Assembly (NCBI GenBank): GCA_903892355.1
Contig: CAITIE010000153.1
Span: 1-64,000 of the forward strand
Source: an uncultured Pirellula sp.
Lineage (GTDB): Bacteria; Planctomycetota; Planctomycetia; Pirellulales; Pirellulaceae
DNA: 64,000 nucleotides
Direction: 5' to 3'
In this document: piece by piece, positions 45,175-53,248 of the stretch
Layout of the letters: the number at the start of each line of letters is the position of its first letter
Position numbering within the stretch: the stretch's first letter is position 1
Made by a program: the position numbers and the translations under genes
The notes under the pieces: model-generated
What the model saw: the letters and a program-made list of their open reading frames with translations, nothing else
Database searches by the model: none
Told to the model about the DNA's origin: nothing

Positions 45175-46347
45175 ATGTCCAATGGAAACCCATCAAGGCC
45201 GAACCCTTACGAGGCATCGAAGACACCTCCGAAGAAATCTCCGCGGCAAAAACCACCGCCCGTACCTGAGTCGAGCGAACCGTCGAATCCACGGACGCTC
45301 GAAAGCATCTTCGGAGGAGCCTCGCTCGCTCAATTGCAAAACTTCTGCAATCGCTTGGCCACCGGACTACATGCAGGGGTCGATATCCTTCGCGCCCTCG
45401 ATGTCGAGTCGAAAGTTGGCTCGGCACGGTACCGCGATGCCGTCAAAGACACCTCCGACAAGATTCGGTTGGGCTACGCGCTGGGCGAAGCCATGCGGCT
45501 ACAAGGAGTCTTTTTCCCCCCGCTGCTCATCAAGATGGTTGAGGCGGGTGAGCACTCCGGACAAGTCGAGCGGGTCTTTCGCTACATGTCGGATTACTAT
45601 TCCGATTTGAAACGAACCCGCCAAGAGTTCGTCTCGCAAATCACGACCCCAGTGATTCAGTTCGTGGTTGCGATTCTTATCGTCTGCGCATTGATCTTTA
45701 TCAATGGCTTCTTCACCTCGGGAAGCACTCAGGAAAAACCCATCGATCTCACTGGAGTAGGCTTAAGGGGTATTTCGGGCGTTCTGATTTTCCTGAGTAT
45801 CCTCTCTGTGATCGGTGGTGTTCTGGGGACCGTCGCATTTGGGATCTGGAAGAATTGGTTCAACTGTCATCAAACACTGGTCCCTCTGATCAGAAACGTA
45901 CCCGTGATCGGCACCGTCCTTACCACCACCGCCCTTTCCCGTATGTCGATGTCTCTTTCGATGATGCTCGGTGCCGGAGTCGACGCGAAGCGCAGTGTTC
46001 GCGATTCGGTCTTGAGCACCGGAAACTACTACTACATTTCGGGCGTCGAACAGATGACCGATTCCATCCAAGAAGGCCGATCGCTCGCGGAATCGCTCGA
46101 CGCGCCTAAACGCCTCCCCGATGAGTTTATTCAGACACTAGAAATCGGCGAACTGAGCGGCAATGACAGCGAGTCCCTCGAGCGACTCGCCGTGCAATAT
46201 CGCGAAAAAGCTCAGCTCGCATTGAAACAGCTAGCCATTACAGCTGGCTTTGCAATTTGGTTTGCCATCGCCGGTATGATCATCGCCGTGATCTTCATCA
46301 TCTTCACACAGTACCTCAGCTTGCTCTATGGCAATCTCCCCAAGTAA
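45175..46347 (+). CDS. Type II secretion/type IV pilus GspF/PilC-like inner-membrane protein
   Basis: 390 residues from the ATG at 45175, which has GGAG 9 bases upstream supplied by the third tandem repeat. In-frame ATGs at 45118, 45139 and 45160 would add E-I-V-A-S-A-M heptads. After a Pro/Lys-rich cytoplasmic N-terminus, two T2SSF domains follow (about residues 45-180 and 250-375). The first has FCNRLATGLHAGVDILRAL and MVEAGEHSGQ, the second MSLSMMLGAGVDAKRSV and EIGELSGND. Hydrophobic helices lie between them and at the C-terminus. GspF proteins form the membrane platform that couples an assembly ATPase to pseudopilin extension. A pseudopilin gene follows. No ATPase or secretin gene is in the window. 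Confidence 0.88.
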   Translation: MSNGNPSRPNPYEASKTPPKKSPRQKPPPVPESSEPSNPRTLESIFGGASLAQLQNFCNRLATGLHAGVDILRALDVESKVGSARYRDAVKDTSDKIRLGYALGEAMRLQGVFFPPLLIKMVEAGEHSGQVERVFRYMSDYYSDLKRTRQEFVSQITTPVIQFVVAILIVCALIFINGFFTSGSTQEKPIDLTGVGLRGISGVLIFLSILSVIGGVLGTVAFGIWKNWFNCHQTLVPLIRNVPVIGTVLTTTALSRMSMSLSMMLGAGVDAKRSVRDSVLSTGNYYYISGVEQMTDSIQEGRSLAESLDAPKRLPDEFIQTLEIGELSGNDSESLERLAVQYREKAQLALKQLAITAGFAIWFAIAGMIIAVIFIIFTQYLSLLYGNLPK

Positions 46348-46539
46348 GCCTTGGGGGGCGTTGCTATATTCCGACACTTCAGCGTTAACGCTTGTGCCGG
46401 TTAGTTCGGTTTTATGCCCTAGCATTTGCGACTCGAGTCCCTCTTTTCGATTTTCAATGGAATCGCAGAGAGTATCTACCACAAACTTGATGTACGTTTA
46501 GTTAAGTACAGGCAGGGGAGCGAGTAGCACCTACTGTGA

Positions 46540-47124
46540 ATGAGTACTAATTTCCTGAATCGAATCACGAGTCGGTGCTTGCGGATGCAACGAGGGCGAG
46601 ACATTTGGAACGACTGGGTTCTGAAATACCCAGGGCATGCTCCTCGCAATCGACGCGGCTTTACGCTCGTAGAGTTGGTGGTTTATATCGCGATCGTCGC
46701 AATCATGGCGATCTCACTTTTCCGCGTACTGGGTCAATCCGAAAAAGCGAAAATCGTATCGGTTGCAAAAACAGCGCGACTACTCAACGACGTGGCAAGC
46801 ACCGTGTATGCGACAACTGGCACGTGGCCGAGCGATGCCAACAACAGCATCCTACCAACCGAGATGAAGCCATACCTATCGAACAATATTTTCGCCAATG
46901 ACACGCCGTTGAAAGGACGTTGGGATTGGAACGGACCGACAAACACTGTTAGCAACCTCATCGGAATCTCGCTGCGATTCAACCCGCCATCCACTGCAGA
47001 CCAACAGCTACTCACAAAGCTAGATAAGTTGATTGACGACGGCGATCTGGCAACGGGGAGTTGCAAAAAAGTTAACTACAGTGGATCGCTTTTCTACGTG
47101 ATCTCTGTCGCGACGAAAAACTGA
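46540..47124 (+). CDS. Type II secretion-like pseudopilin (prepilin-type N-terminal methylation motif)
   Basis: 194 residues. A 40-residue basic leader ends in the processing site RRG-FTLVELVVYIAIVAIMAISLF, with Gly before the cut, Phe after it and Glu at +5. The mature domain (about 150 residues) is soluble, with TARLLNDVASTVYATTGTWP and a single C-terminal Cys. Pseudopilins are cut by a prepilin peptidase and assemble into a periplasmic filament. The gene follows the GspF-like gene at 192 bases on the same strand, so a shared machine is likely. The long leader suggests that a later start, for example ATG at 46585, is also possible. Confidence 0.8.
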   Translation: MSTNFLNRITSRCLRMQRGRDIWNDWVLKYPGHAPRNRRGFTLVELVVYIAIVAIMAISLFRVLGQSEKAKIVSVAKTARLLNDVASTVYATTGTWPSDANNSILPTEMKPYLSNNIFANDTPLKGRWDWNGPTNTVSNLIGISLRFNPPSTADQQLLTKLDKLIDDGDLATGSCKKVNYSGSLFYVISVATKN

Positions 47125-47162
47125 TCGCTCAGATTGCAATCGCATCTGGATCCATGTACATC

Positions 47163-48272
47163 TCAGTCTTTCGTCTCGCGATTTGATTTCGATGGGTACA
47201 ACGCGACTACATTGGCGAGCAGGATCAGTGCCCCCCCCATCCAAAGCCCAAAGGTAATTTTTTCGTTGGGATGCTCCATCCCAGTCCATGGCGCCAGCAT
47301 GCCGGGCAGGAACAACGCCCACGACGATGCGAAGACTGGCTCTAAGCTGTAGATGACTGCGGCCTGCGATGCGGTGATCTGAGGTTGGTAACGGTTCATC
47401 CAACCAAACGACAACAGCGAGCAAAAGAATGCAAGTGCAAACATGGCGAGAACAAAAGGTAGCCGCATCGTCAATTCAGTCCAATCCGTAATCGACATAT
47501 CCGGCACCAACGTCCAATCGCGAATCGGTGTGAAGAGTACGAACAGCGTTGTCATCCACCCCAAAATCGCCGTCACCAAAAACATACCAGGGGTAATCCG
47601 ACTCGACTCGATCCGCTTCCCGTAATAATCCAGCAGGAGGACTTGGAAGGCAAAAAAGACAGAACCGGTTGTGGTCAAGGTATCGCCGAGGGTCCATCGG
47701 TCTGCGGCATCCTCCGCCAATCGGATACCGCTAGGCGTCCATTCGACGAGTCCCGTTAGAACAATCACACCCGCCACAGCCAGCAGAGCCCCCATGACCA
47801 TCCATCTCGAAGGAATTCGACGGAACACGATGACACCAAACAGCGGAGTAAACACGGCAGTGAGACTCGTCAAAAAACCACTTCGCGACGCCGGAATCGT
47901 TGCCAGTCCGATCACTTGCAGCACCAACCCCAGATAGAACATGACCGCGATCGCGGCTCCTGCAAGCCATTCTTGCCGTGTCGCTTCACGGACCAAGCGA
48001 TTCCAGAGAATCACGAGCATCACCAATGCCAGTGTGAACCGAACAGCGATCATCCACGACGAAACGATAACGCGAAAAGCGGTCGACTCGGAAGCCTCGT
48101 TGATACCGAAATGCGCATCCGTCAATTCATTGAGCATCTTGACCACAGGAAACGAAAACCCCCACAAAGCATTGACCATCACCAACGCGGCGATGGCAAG
48201 CCAAGGAAAATTCGTATTCCGTGATTCTGTAGGATCCGAGTTGTCAATTCCCAATGCGTCTACCCATCTCAA
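47163..48272 (-). CDS. DMT-superfamily (EamA) transporter
   Basis: 369 residues, about ten membrane helices in two EamA repeats: the first includes ALWGFSFPVVK and QVIGLATIPASRSGFLTSLTAVFTPL, the second begins after about residue 190 and ends with ASQAAVIYSLEPVFASSWALFLPG. Proteins of this family export small metabolites such as amino acids or nucleotides. The substrate is unknown. The first codon of the open frame is TTG; the ATG near residue 33 lies inside the first helix, so the TTG or a nearby TTG is more plausible. It lies 65 bases behind the isomerase-like gene on the same strand. A run of eight C (47231-47238, G8 in the mRNA) falls in the last helix. Confidence 0.85.
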   Translation of the reverse strand: MRWVDALGIDNSDPTESRNTNFPWLAIAALVMVNALWGFSFPVVKMLNELTDAHFGINEASESTAFRVIVSSWMIAVRFTLALVMLVILWNRLVREATRQEWLAGAAIAVMFYLGLVLQVIGLATIPASRSGFLTSLTAVFTPLFGVIVFRRIPSRWMVMGALLAVAGVIVLTGLVEWTPSGIRLAEDAADRWTLGDTLTTTGSVFFAFQVLLLDYYGKRIESSRITPGMFLVTAILGWMTTLFVLFTPIRDWTLVPDMSITDWTELTMRLPFVLAMFALAFFCSLLSFGWMNRYQPQITASQAAVIYSLEPVFASSWALFLPGMLAPWTGMEHPNEKITFGLWMGGALILLANVVALYPSKSNRETKD

Positions 48273-48337
48273 GCGTCGGAGTCTTACTCCACCCTATAAA
48301 AAGGACTCGCCGATCAGCAGCAAATCCTCAACCGCAA

Positions 48338-49159
48338 CTACTTCGCATTCGCAGCACATCGGGTCATGGTTTCCATACTCCGACGAAGAATGGTCTCTAC
48401 TCCAGGCGAGTAATCGAACACTTCAACACTTACCCACCCTCGATAATCGATATCGTGGAGGGCCTGGAAAATCGGTTGCTGATCGACCGCACCCATCCCT
48501 GGTCCCAGTAGATTCGGATCATTGGCATGGAAATGGACCATCAAATCCGCGTTCTCGCGAATGACTTGTTCGATGGGAACTCCTTCGGTGCTCATCGCTT
48601 TGACATCCAAATGCAATTGGACCCATGGACTCGCGATCGCCTCGATGATCGTTCGAGCTTGGGATGCATGATTCAGAAAATTCCCCTCGCCGGGACCGAG
48701 TGGCTCGATCGCCAATCGAACGTTCGCCTTCTCAAGCGATGGGACCAACTGTTCGATGACTCGGATCGCGTTCGCCGCCGCTTGATCGTGGGTCATGGGT
48801 GGCAGAAAATTCCGTTGGTTGGGCGAACCCAAAACCATCACCTTGCCACCCATTTCCGCGCAGAGTCCAACCAGTCCATGCAGGTATTCGGCGGTTCGAT
48901 TCCGGACAGATTCATCGTCCGTCGTCAGGTGAAACCCATCGGTTTTGGCCAGCAACCAATGGAGTCCGATGACCTCCATCCCCATCCCTGCGAGGACCTT
49001 GGCGAACTCGCGGCACCGCTCCGGCGCGACCTCGAGCGGTTTCGGACCCAAAGTAAAAGGTGCGATCTCGACCCCGGTGTACCCAAGCTCCGCAGCCAAG
49101 CGGTAACCCTCCAACCCGGGAACTCCTTCGAACAATTCGTTGCAAATCGCGTATTTCAT
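48338..49159 (-). CDS. Sugar phosphate isomerase/epimerase family (TIM barrel, AP-endonuclease 2 fold)
   Basis: 273 residues from the ATG at 49159 (MKYAICNELFEG); upstream in-frame codons to 49204 run into a tandem repeat. The fold signature is seen in YTGVEIAPF (about residue 30), VIGLHWLL (about 65), LAIEPLGPGEGNFLN (about 150), LHLDVKAM (about 185), VHFHANDPN (about 208) and WVSVEVFDYSPG (about 245). The Glu, Asp, His and Glu of these strands are the usual divalent-metal ligands of xylose-isomerase-like proteins such as hydroxypyruvate isomerase and tagatose epimerase. The substrate is not determinable. It may be co-transcribed with the downstream DMT transporter. Confidence 0.82.
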   Translation of the reverse strand: MKYAICNELFEGVPGLEGYRLAAELGYTGVEIAPFTLGPKPLEVAPERCREFAKVLAGMGMEVIGLHWLLAKTDGFHLTTDDESVRNRTAEYLHGLVGLCAEMGGKVMVLGSPNQRNFLPPMTHDQAAANAIRVIEQLVPSLEKANVRLAIEPLGPGEGNFLNHASQARTIIEAIASPWVQLHLDVKAMSTEGVPIEQVIRENADLMVHFHANDPNLLGPGMGAVDQQPIFQALHDIDYRGWVSVEVFDYSPGVETILRRSMETMTRCAANAK

Positions 49160-49197
49160 TGAGTATTCCATTCGCAGGGGATTCGCCGACCTCGGGT

Positions 49198-49251
49198 CTA
49201 GCAAACCTCAAGGGGGCTAGCAAACCTCAAGGGGGCTAGCAAACCTCAAGG
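49198..49251. repeat. 19-bp tandem repeat (2.8 copies)
   Basis: CTAGCAAACCTCAAGGGGG occurs at 49198-49216 and 49217-49235, with a 16-base third copy at 49236-49251. It lies in the divergent spacer between the isomerase-like gene and msrB. Confidence 0.9.
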
Positions 49252-49310
49252 CCGCGGGTGTTCCCGCCTGTTCTCGACTTTTGGGCTCGGACTCCGCTTG
49301 ACCGATGGGC

Positions 49311-49316
49311 TATAAT
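49311..49316 (+). promoter_or_regulatory. Possible -10 element of msrB
   Basis: An exact TATAAT lies 59 bases before the msrB start. No convincing -35 box is found at 16-18 bases, so this is only a candidate. Confidence 0.3.
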
Positions 49317-49375
49317 TCGATGTGACGGGTCGTCATCGACAGCATACTGCATTTTCGCATTCCGCTGAGGTTACC

Positions 49376-50062
49376 ATGCAATCAATCTTTGCAAAGCTTC
49401 CTTCCATTCTCACCCTTGGTGCCGTGCTCGGCGGCGGGGGCGCACTGCTCGTCGTTGCAGCGGACCCACCTGCCAACTCGACCAAACCAGCCGACTCGAC
49501 CAAATCCGATGAACCTAAGGAGACGGCCAAAGTCATCCCGAATCGGAACGTACAGAACAAGACCTCCAAGGACAAAAAGAAGATGGCGGACGAGCCTGAA
49601 TACAACAAACTGAACCCTGAGGAACGCTGGGTTATTCTGAACAAAGGGACCGAATTCGCGTTCACGGGAAAGTACACCGACCACTTCGTCGAAGGAACTT
49701 ACATCTGCAAACGATGCAACGCCCCCCTCTACAAGTCCGATGACAAATTCCACAGCGGTTGCGGATGGCCCGCCTTCGATGATGAGATCAAGAACTCTAT
49801 CAAACGAGTAGCCGACGCCGACGGAATGCGGGTCGAAATCATGTGCAAGAACTGCGGTGGGCATCTTGGGCACGTCTTCGAAGGCGAACAGATGACCAAG
49901 AAAAACTCACGGCATTGCGTGAATAGCATCTCGATCAAATTCGTCCCCAAAGGAAAGGAACTCCCCAAAGTTATCACCGCTGAAAAAGCCGGTGATGCAT
50001 CCAAGGAAGCTCCTAAGAAAGAGGTGGACGGTAAGTACAACTCCTCATCGTCTAAGAAGTAG
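49376..50062 (+). CDS. msrB: Exported peptide-methionine (R)-S-oxide reductase
   Basis: 228 residues. GAGG lies 6 bases before the ATG. The N-terminus (MQSIFAKLPSIL, hydrophobic to about residue 30, then ADPPA) is a signal peptide or anchor, followed by a Lys/Pro/Ser linker to about residue 75. The MsrB domain then starts (EERWVILNKGTEFAFTGKY) with both zinc pairs (CKRC and CKNC), the GCGWPAF site and the catalytic Cys in RHCVNS. MsrB repairs the R-epimer of oxidised methionine in proteins; here it would act outside the cytoplasm. A Lys/Ser tail is added at the C-terminus. Its last 18 bases overlap the 3' end of the convergent hydrolase gene. Confidence 0.93.
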   Translation: MQSIFAKLPSILTLGAVLGGGGALLVVAADPPANSTKPADSTKSDEPKETAKVIPNRNVQNKTSKDKKKMADEPEYNKLNPEERWVILNKGTEFAFTGKYTDHFVEGTYICKRCNAPLYKSDDKFHSGCGWPAFDDEIKNSIKRVADADGMRVEIMCKNCGGHLGHVFEGEQMTKKNSRHCVNSISIKFVPKGKELPKVITAEKAGDASKEAPKKEVDGKYNSSSSKK

Positions 50063-51010
50063 CTCGCGGCTCTTTAACCATTCCTCAGCCCGATCGGTCC
50101 ACTGCGATGACGGGTTGCTGGTACGTCGCAAACCGTACCCGTGCCCACCCGTCGGGTAAAGATGCAGACTGACGGGAATCTTGAGTTTGTTCAGTTCCAT
50201 CGCTGGAACGAACACGTTCTCGCACCCGAGAGGATCGTCTTGGGCCATTGTCATGAACACCTGTGGCATATCTTTTGGGAACACCACATCGGGTGCCAGT
50301 TTCGTCCGATCCTCGTTCGAGACGAGATACGCTGGATAGATCAGCATGGTGAAGTCTGGGCGAGGCGTTAACTCATCCGCTCCGTCCGCTTTGGGATACG
50401 TGACCGAAGCGAACTTGGTACTCAGCATGGTGGATAGGTTCGCACCCGCGGAGTACCCAAGGCATCCAATTCGTTTGGGATCGATACCCCACTCGCTTGC
50501 GCGAAACCGCAACACATTGATCGCACGCTGGGCGTCTTGCAAAGGAGCATCCGAAGGTTGACGTCCCTCGCGTCTTGGAACGCGATACTTGAGAAGCGCG
50601 GCAGTAACACCGATCGAGTTGAGCCATTCGCAGGTTTCCGTTCCCTCGAGATCCATCGCTAAGATGTTGTATCCACCTCCTGGACACACCAGCACCGCCG
50701 CTCCCGTTTCCCGTTCGGGGGTCGGGCGATAGATCGTCAGTGTCGGCTCGCTAACGTTCCCAAGTCGTATCACTTTTGTACCGGCAACCATACCATCGGT
50801 TGGCTTGGTGATATCCGCCTCGGGAGGCAACTCCCTTTGCTCCCCAGGAGCGACTCCCGACCAGAGCTTGATTAAGACCGGTTCTGCCGACCGAGCGTCA
50901 CCACGAGAGATGCACAATAAAAAGGCCAACACGACAGTAACCTTCAGCAATCCCGCTGGAACTTTTTTCGGAATGCAGCCACTGAACGGCGTGCGGTTTA
51001 CTAAGCTCAT
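50045..51010 (-). CDS. Secreted alpha/beta-hydrolase (esterase/BD-FAE-like)
   Basis: 321 residues from the ATG at 51010; a TTG at 51016 is also possible. The hydrophobic stretch VTVVLAFLLCIS followed by DARSAE is a signal peptide. The catalytic features are an oxyanion loop CPGGGYNILA (about residue 105), the nucleophile elbow GYSAG (about 193), the acid in AQDDP (about 257) and the His in GGHGYG (about 290). The layout matches secreted carbohydrate-esterase or xylan-esterase-like hydrolases common in planctomycete polysaccharide use. The substrate is not known. No glycoside hydrolase is adjacent. Confidence 0.85.
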   Translation of the reverse strand: MSLVNRTPFSGCIPKKVPAGLLKVTVVLAFLLCISRGDARSAEPVLIKLWSGVAPGEQRELPPEADITKPTDGMVAGTKVIRLGNVSEPTLTIYRPTPERETGAAVLVCPGGGYNILAMDLEGTETCEWLNSIGVTAALLKYRVPRREGRQPSDAPLQDAQRAINVLRFRASEWGIDPKRIGCLGYSAGANLSTMLSTKFASVTYPKADGADELTPRPDFTMLIYPAYLVSNEDRTKLAPDVVFPKDMPQVFMTMAQDDPLGCENVFVPAMELNKLKIPVSLHLYPTGGHGYGLRRTSNPSSQWTDRAEEWLKSRELLLRR

Positions 51011-51168
51011 GATCAACCATCTCCCACAAACGAGGCATGAATACCTGGACTCGGTTCCGTACTACCACTCCGATTGGTTCGAATGGGTAGCGTGAAATGA
51101 TTACTATCGATCGGGTTTCATGCTGCGACATCATCCAATCGGACCAGTCGACAACATTCTTTGCGGTC

Positions 51169-51222
51169 GCGCGAACCATCTAGCTGGCGCGAACCATCTA
51201 GCTGGCGCGAACCATCTAGCTC
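51169..51222. repeat. 18-bp tandem repeat (3 copies)
   Basis: GCGCGAACCATCTAGCTG at 51169-51186 and 51187-51204, and a third copy at 51205-51222 differing in the last base. It sits just after the stop codon of the TPR-like gene (minus strand) and upstream of the hydrolase gene. Confidence 0.9.
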
Positions 51223-51245
51223 GCGCGGTACCCCCCTTCGGACAA

Positions 51246-51560
51246 CTATTTGCCCAGTTCGGACAAAAGCTCTCCCATCTCGGCCGCCGCGTGTAAATTA
51301 TTCTGCCTACGGGCCTCCTCGATGCCATCGCGGAGCAATGTCCTCGCCTCTTCAACTTGATCCAGTTCGGCCAACTGCTGAGCGGCCATGAAAAAAGCAG
51401 CGACGTATTTTGCATCGGGGTCGTAGGCGAGTTCTCGCAGCATCGTCACGCTTTGCTCGTGGTCGGATTCCTTGCGCAGCTCCATCGCCAACGTGTACCG
51501 CAGAAACGCATCCTTGGGATCGTCCGCAAGCATAGCTAGGATTTGATCTTTACGGCTCAT
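51246..51560 (-). CDS. Small TPR-like protein
   Basis: 104 residues, almost entirely alpha-helical. Helix pairs start at about residue 14 (DDPKDAFLRYTLAMELRKESDHEQSV) and about residue 48 (DPDAKYVAAFFMAAQQLAELDQVEEARTLL), with a third helical stretch. The small and large residues are spaced as in tetratricopeptide repeats. Such proteins mediate protein contacts; there is no catalytic motif and the partner is unknown. GGAG lies 12 bases before the ATG. There is no signal peptide, so it is likely cytoplasmic. Confidence 0.75.
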   Translation of the reverse strand: MSRKDQILAMLADDPKDAFLRYTLAMELRKESDHEQSVTMLRELAYDPDAKYVAAFFMAAQQLAELDQVEEARTLLRDGIEEARRQNNLHAAAEMGELLSELGK

Positions 51561-51616
51561 CGAATTGACTCACTCCTGACAACTCCGCGATCGGAACAGT
51601 GTGTACTTTAAACCGA

Positions 51617-51647
51617 TCAGCCGCGAACCCCACGGCCGCGGCTGATT
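51617..51647 (-). terminator. 10-bp hairpin downstream of Gfo/Idh gene
   Basis: ATCAGCCGCG (51617-51626) and CGCGGCTGAT (51638-51647) form a perfect stem around an 11-base loop, 45 bases after the oxidoreductase stop. The following minus-strand sequence (CGGTTTAAAG) is only weakly U-rich. Confidence 0.4.
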
Positions 51648-51692
51648 CATTTGACCTTCAATGTATGAGCAAAGCCCAAAAAACTTAGTCAC

Positions 51693-53063
51693 CTACAGCG
51701 TCTTGTTGAAGCTGTACGAACCAGGCTGATGAACTTCGACCGCAGGAGCCTCGCCCCATTGTAGTTTTTCAGGCATGAGCGACATCTTGCTGTCCTTGAT
51801 ATCATCCCAACGGATGACTTCGCCGGAGTAAGCAGCTTCGCGGCCCATGATCGCCATGAGCGTGCTCTTGCACATGTAGTCCCCGTTGTTGAGAGGCTTT
51901 CCTTCACGGATCGACTTCATCAGTGCGACATGCTCGAGGTAGTACATGCTCGGCTTTTGCCCGCTGAACTTCCATGGATTTTCGCCGGTGATTTCATTGG
52001 CGAGCACGCGAGCTGTTCCCTTGGTGCCAAAAACGTAGTCTTCGGTCTCATTGAAGCAATTGGGCATTTGCCGAGTTGCAGCATAGGTGCGCGTGCCATC
52101 GGCCCATTCGTAAACGACATAGAAGTGATCGTAGATATCGCCATACTCCACGTCCGTTCGAACTTGGCGGCCACCCATTCCATAAGCGAGCACAGGGGGG
52201 ACGTCGTGGTGCAACCACATCGACTTGTCGAGCGAGTGGATAAACTGTTCCACGATATGATCGCCACTGAGCCAACGGTAGTACAACCAGTTCATGACTT
52301 GGTTATGCATCGGGGTCCAGAAGTCTTTGGGTTCACGGATCCAGAGGGTACCGGCGAGGTAGTTTTCTTGGACTGAAATGATGTCACCGATGGCGCCGCT
52401 ATGGATCTTTTCCATCGTGGCTTTCACCCCCAAGTCATACCGCCAGCACAAACCGGAAACGAGCGAGAGACCTTTTTCTTTCGCAGCTTCGCTCGCTGCC
52501 ATCACGCGGCGGACACCGACCGGATCGACTGCCACCGGCTTTTCGCAGAAGATGTGCTTGCCCGCAGCAACAGCCGCTTCCATCTGCATGGGTCGAAAGC
52601 CTGGCGGCGTTGTCAGCAATACCACGTTGATGTCGGTCTCAAGCAACTTTTGCATGGAGTCTAAGCCGGAGAAGCATTGGTCATCCGGAACTGCAAACTG
52701 CTCACCGAGAGTTCGCTTGAGGTTTTTCTTTGCCCCGTCCAATCGATCATCGGTGATTTCAGCGATCGCCGTCAGACGGCAACCGGAGTCCGCATCCATC
52801 GCGTCCTTTGCCGCCCCCGTTCCTCTTCCGCCCGCACCGACCAAACCGACCTTGATGATATCGGAGCCTTGGGCGTGCACCGACCGATTGAAGAAACTCG
52901 TCGCAACACCTGCGGCGACTCCTGCACCCGCAGAAGTCTTCAAAAAACCACGACGGTCAACGCCGCTAGCCTGCTGTTTCGATTGGGTCTGATCGCTCGC
53001 TTGGGTGGTCGTCTCGGCCGTCACGTTTGCGTCCATAGCTTGAAAATTTGGAGAGGAACTCAT
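51693..53063 (-). CDS. TAT-exported Gfo/Idh/MocA-family oxidoreductase
   Basis: 456 residues from the ATG at 53063 (MSSSPNFQA); the frame runs further to 53339 but into sequence shared with the divergent trmB. The twin-arginine motif DRRGFLKTS (about residue 37) precedes a small-residue helix and cleavage near VHAQG. The Rossmann domain follows with VGLVGAGGRG, AIAEITDD and the E-K-P of HIFCEKPVA (about residue 175), the usual substrate Lys. The C-terminal alpha/beta domain includes GDHIVEQFIHSLD and WADGTRTYAATRQ. Planctomycetes have many such exported sugar or cyclitol dehydrogenase-like proteins. The substrate is unknown and NAD(P) is expected as cofactor. Confidence 0.88.
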   Translation of the reverse strand: MSSSPNFQAMDANVTAETTTQASDQTQSKQQASGVDRRGFLKTSAGAGVAAGVATSFFNRSVHAQGSDIIKVGLVGAGGRGTGAAKDAMDADSGCRLTAIAEITDDRLDGAKKNLKRTLGEQFAVPDDQCFSGLDSMQKLLETDINVVLLTTPPGFRPMQMEAAVAAGKHIFCEKPVAVDPVGVRRVMAASEAAKEKGLSLVSGLCWRYDLGVKATMEKIHSGAIGDIISVQENYLAGTLWIREPKDFWTPMHNQVMNWLYYRWLSGDHIVEQFIHSLDKSMWLHHDVPPVLAYGMGGRQVRTDVEYGDIYDHFYVVYEWADGTRTYAATRQMPNCFNETEDYVFGTKGTARVLANEITGENPWKFSGQKPSMYYLEHVALMKSIREGKPLNNGDYMCKSTLMAIMGREAAYSGEVIRWDDIKDSKMSLMPEKLQWGEAPAVEVHQPGSYSFNKTL

Positions 53064-53248
53064 GAAAGGTGGGGTCTCAAGGGGTATCGAGGAAGGCGGG
53101 ATTGCATATCCTAGGAACGGTTTGGTCGATCCTAGTTGAACCAAGGTCAAGGCACCTTCTTGGAACTGGACCAAGGAGAATCGCCGTAGACCAAATCGTT
53201 GATAGACCTGACAAATAGGTAATTCGGTTATAACCCAACCAGCGCGAC

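Noticed and set aside
44045-45427. Minus-strand ORF of 460 codons opposite the KDG-type kinase gene
   Set aside because: Its repetitive SPSPKRQ part is only the reverse reading of the 21-bp repeats, and the rest mirrors a well-supported kinase.
53199-53234. Sigma-70-like promoter for trmB
   Set aside because: The TATAAC element has no -35 box at the right distance (24 or 15 bases), and it would leave almost no 5' leader.
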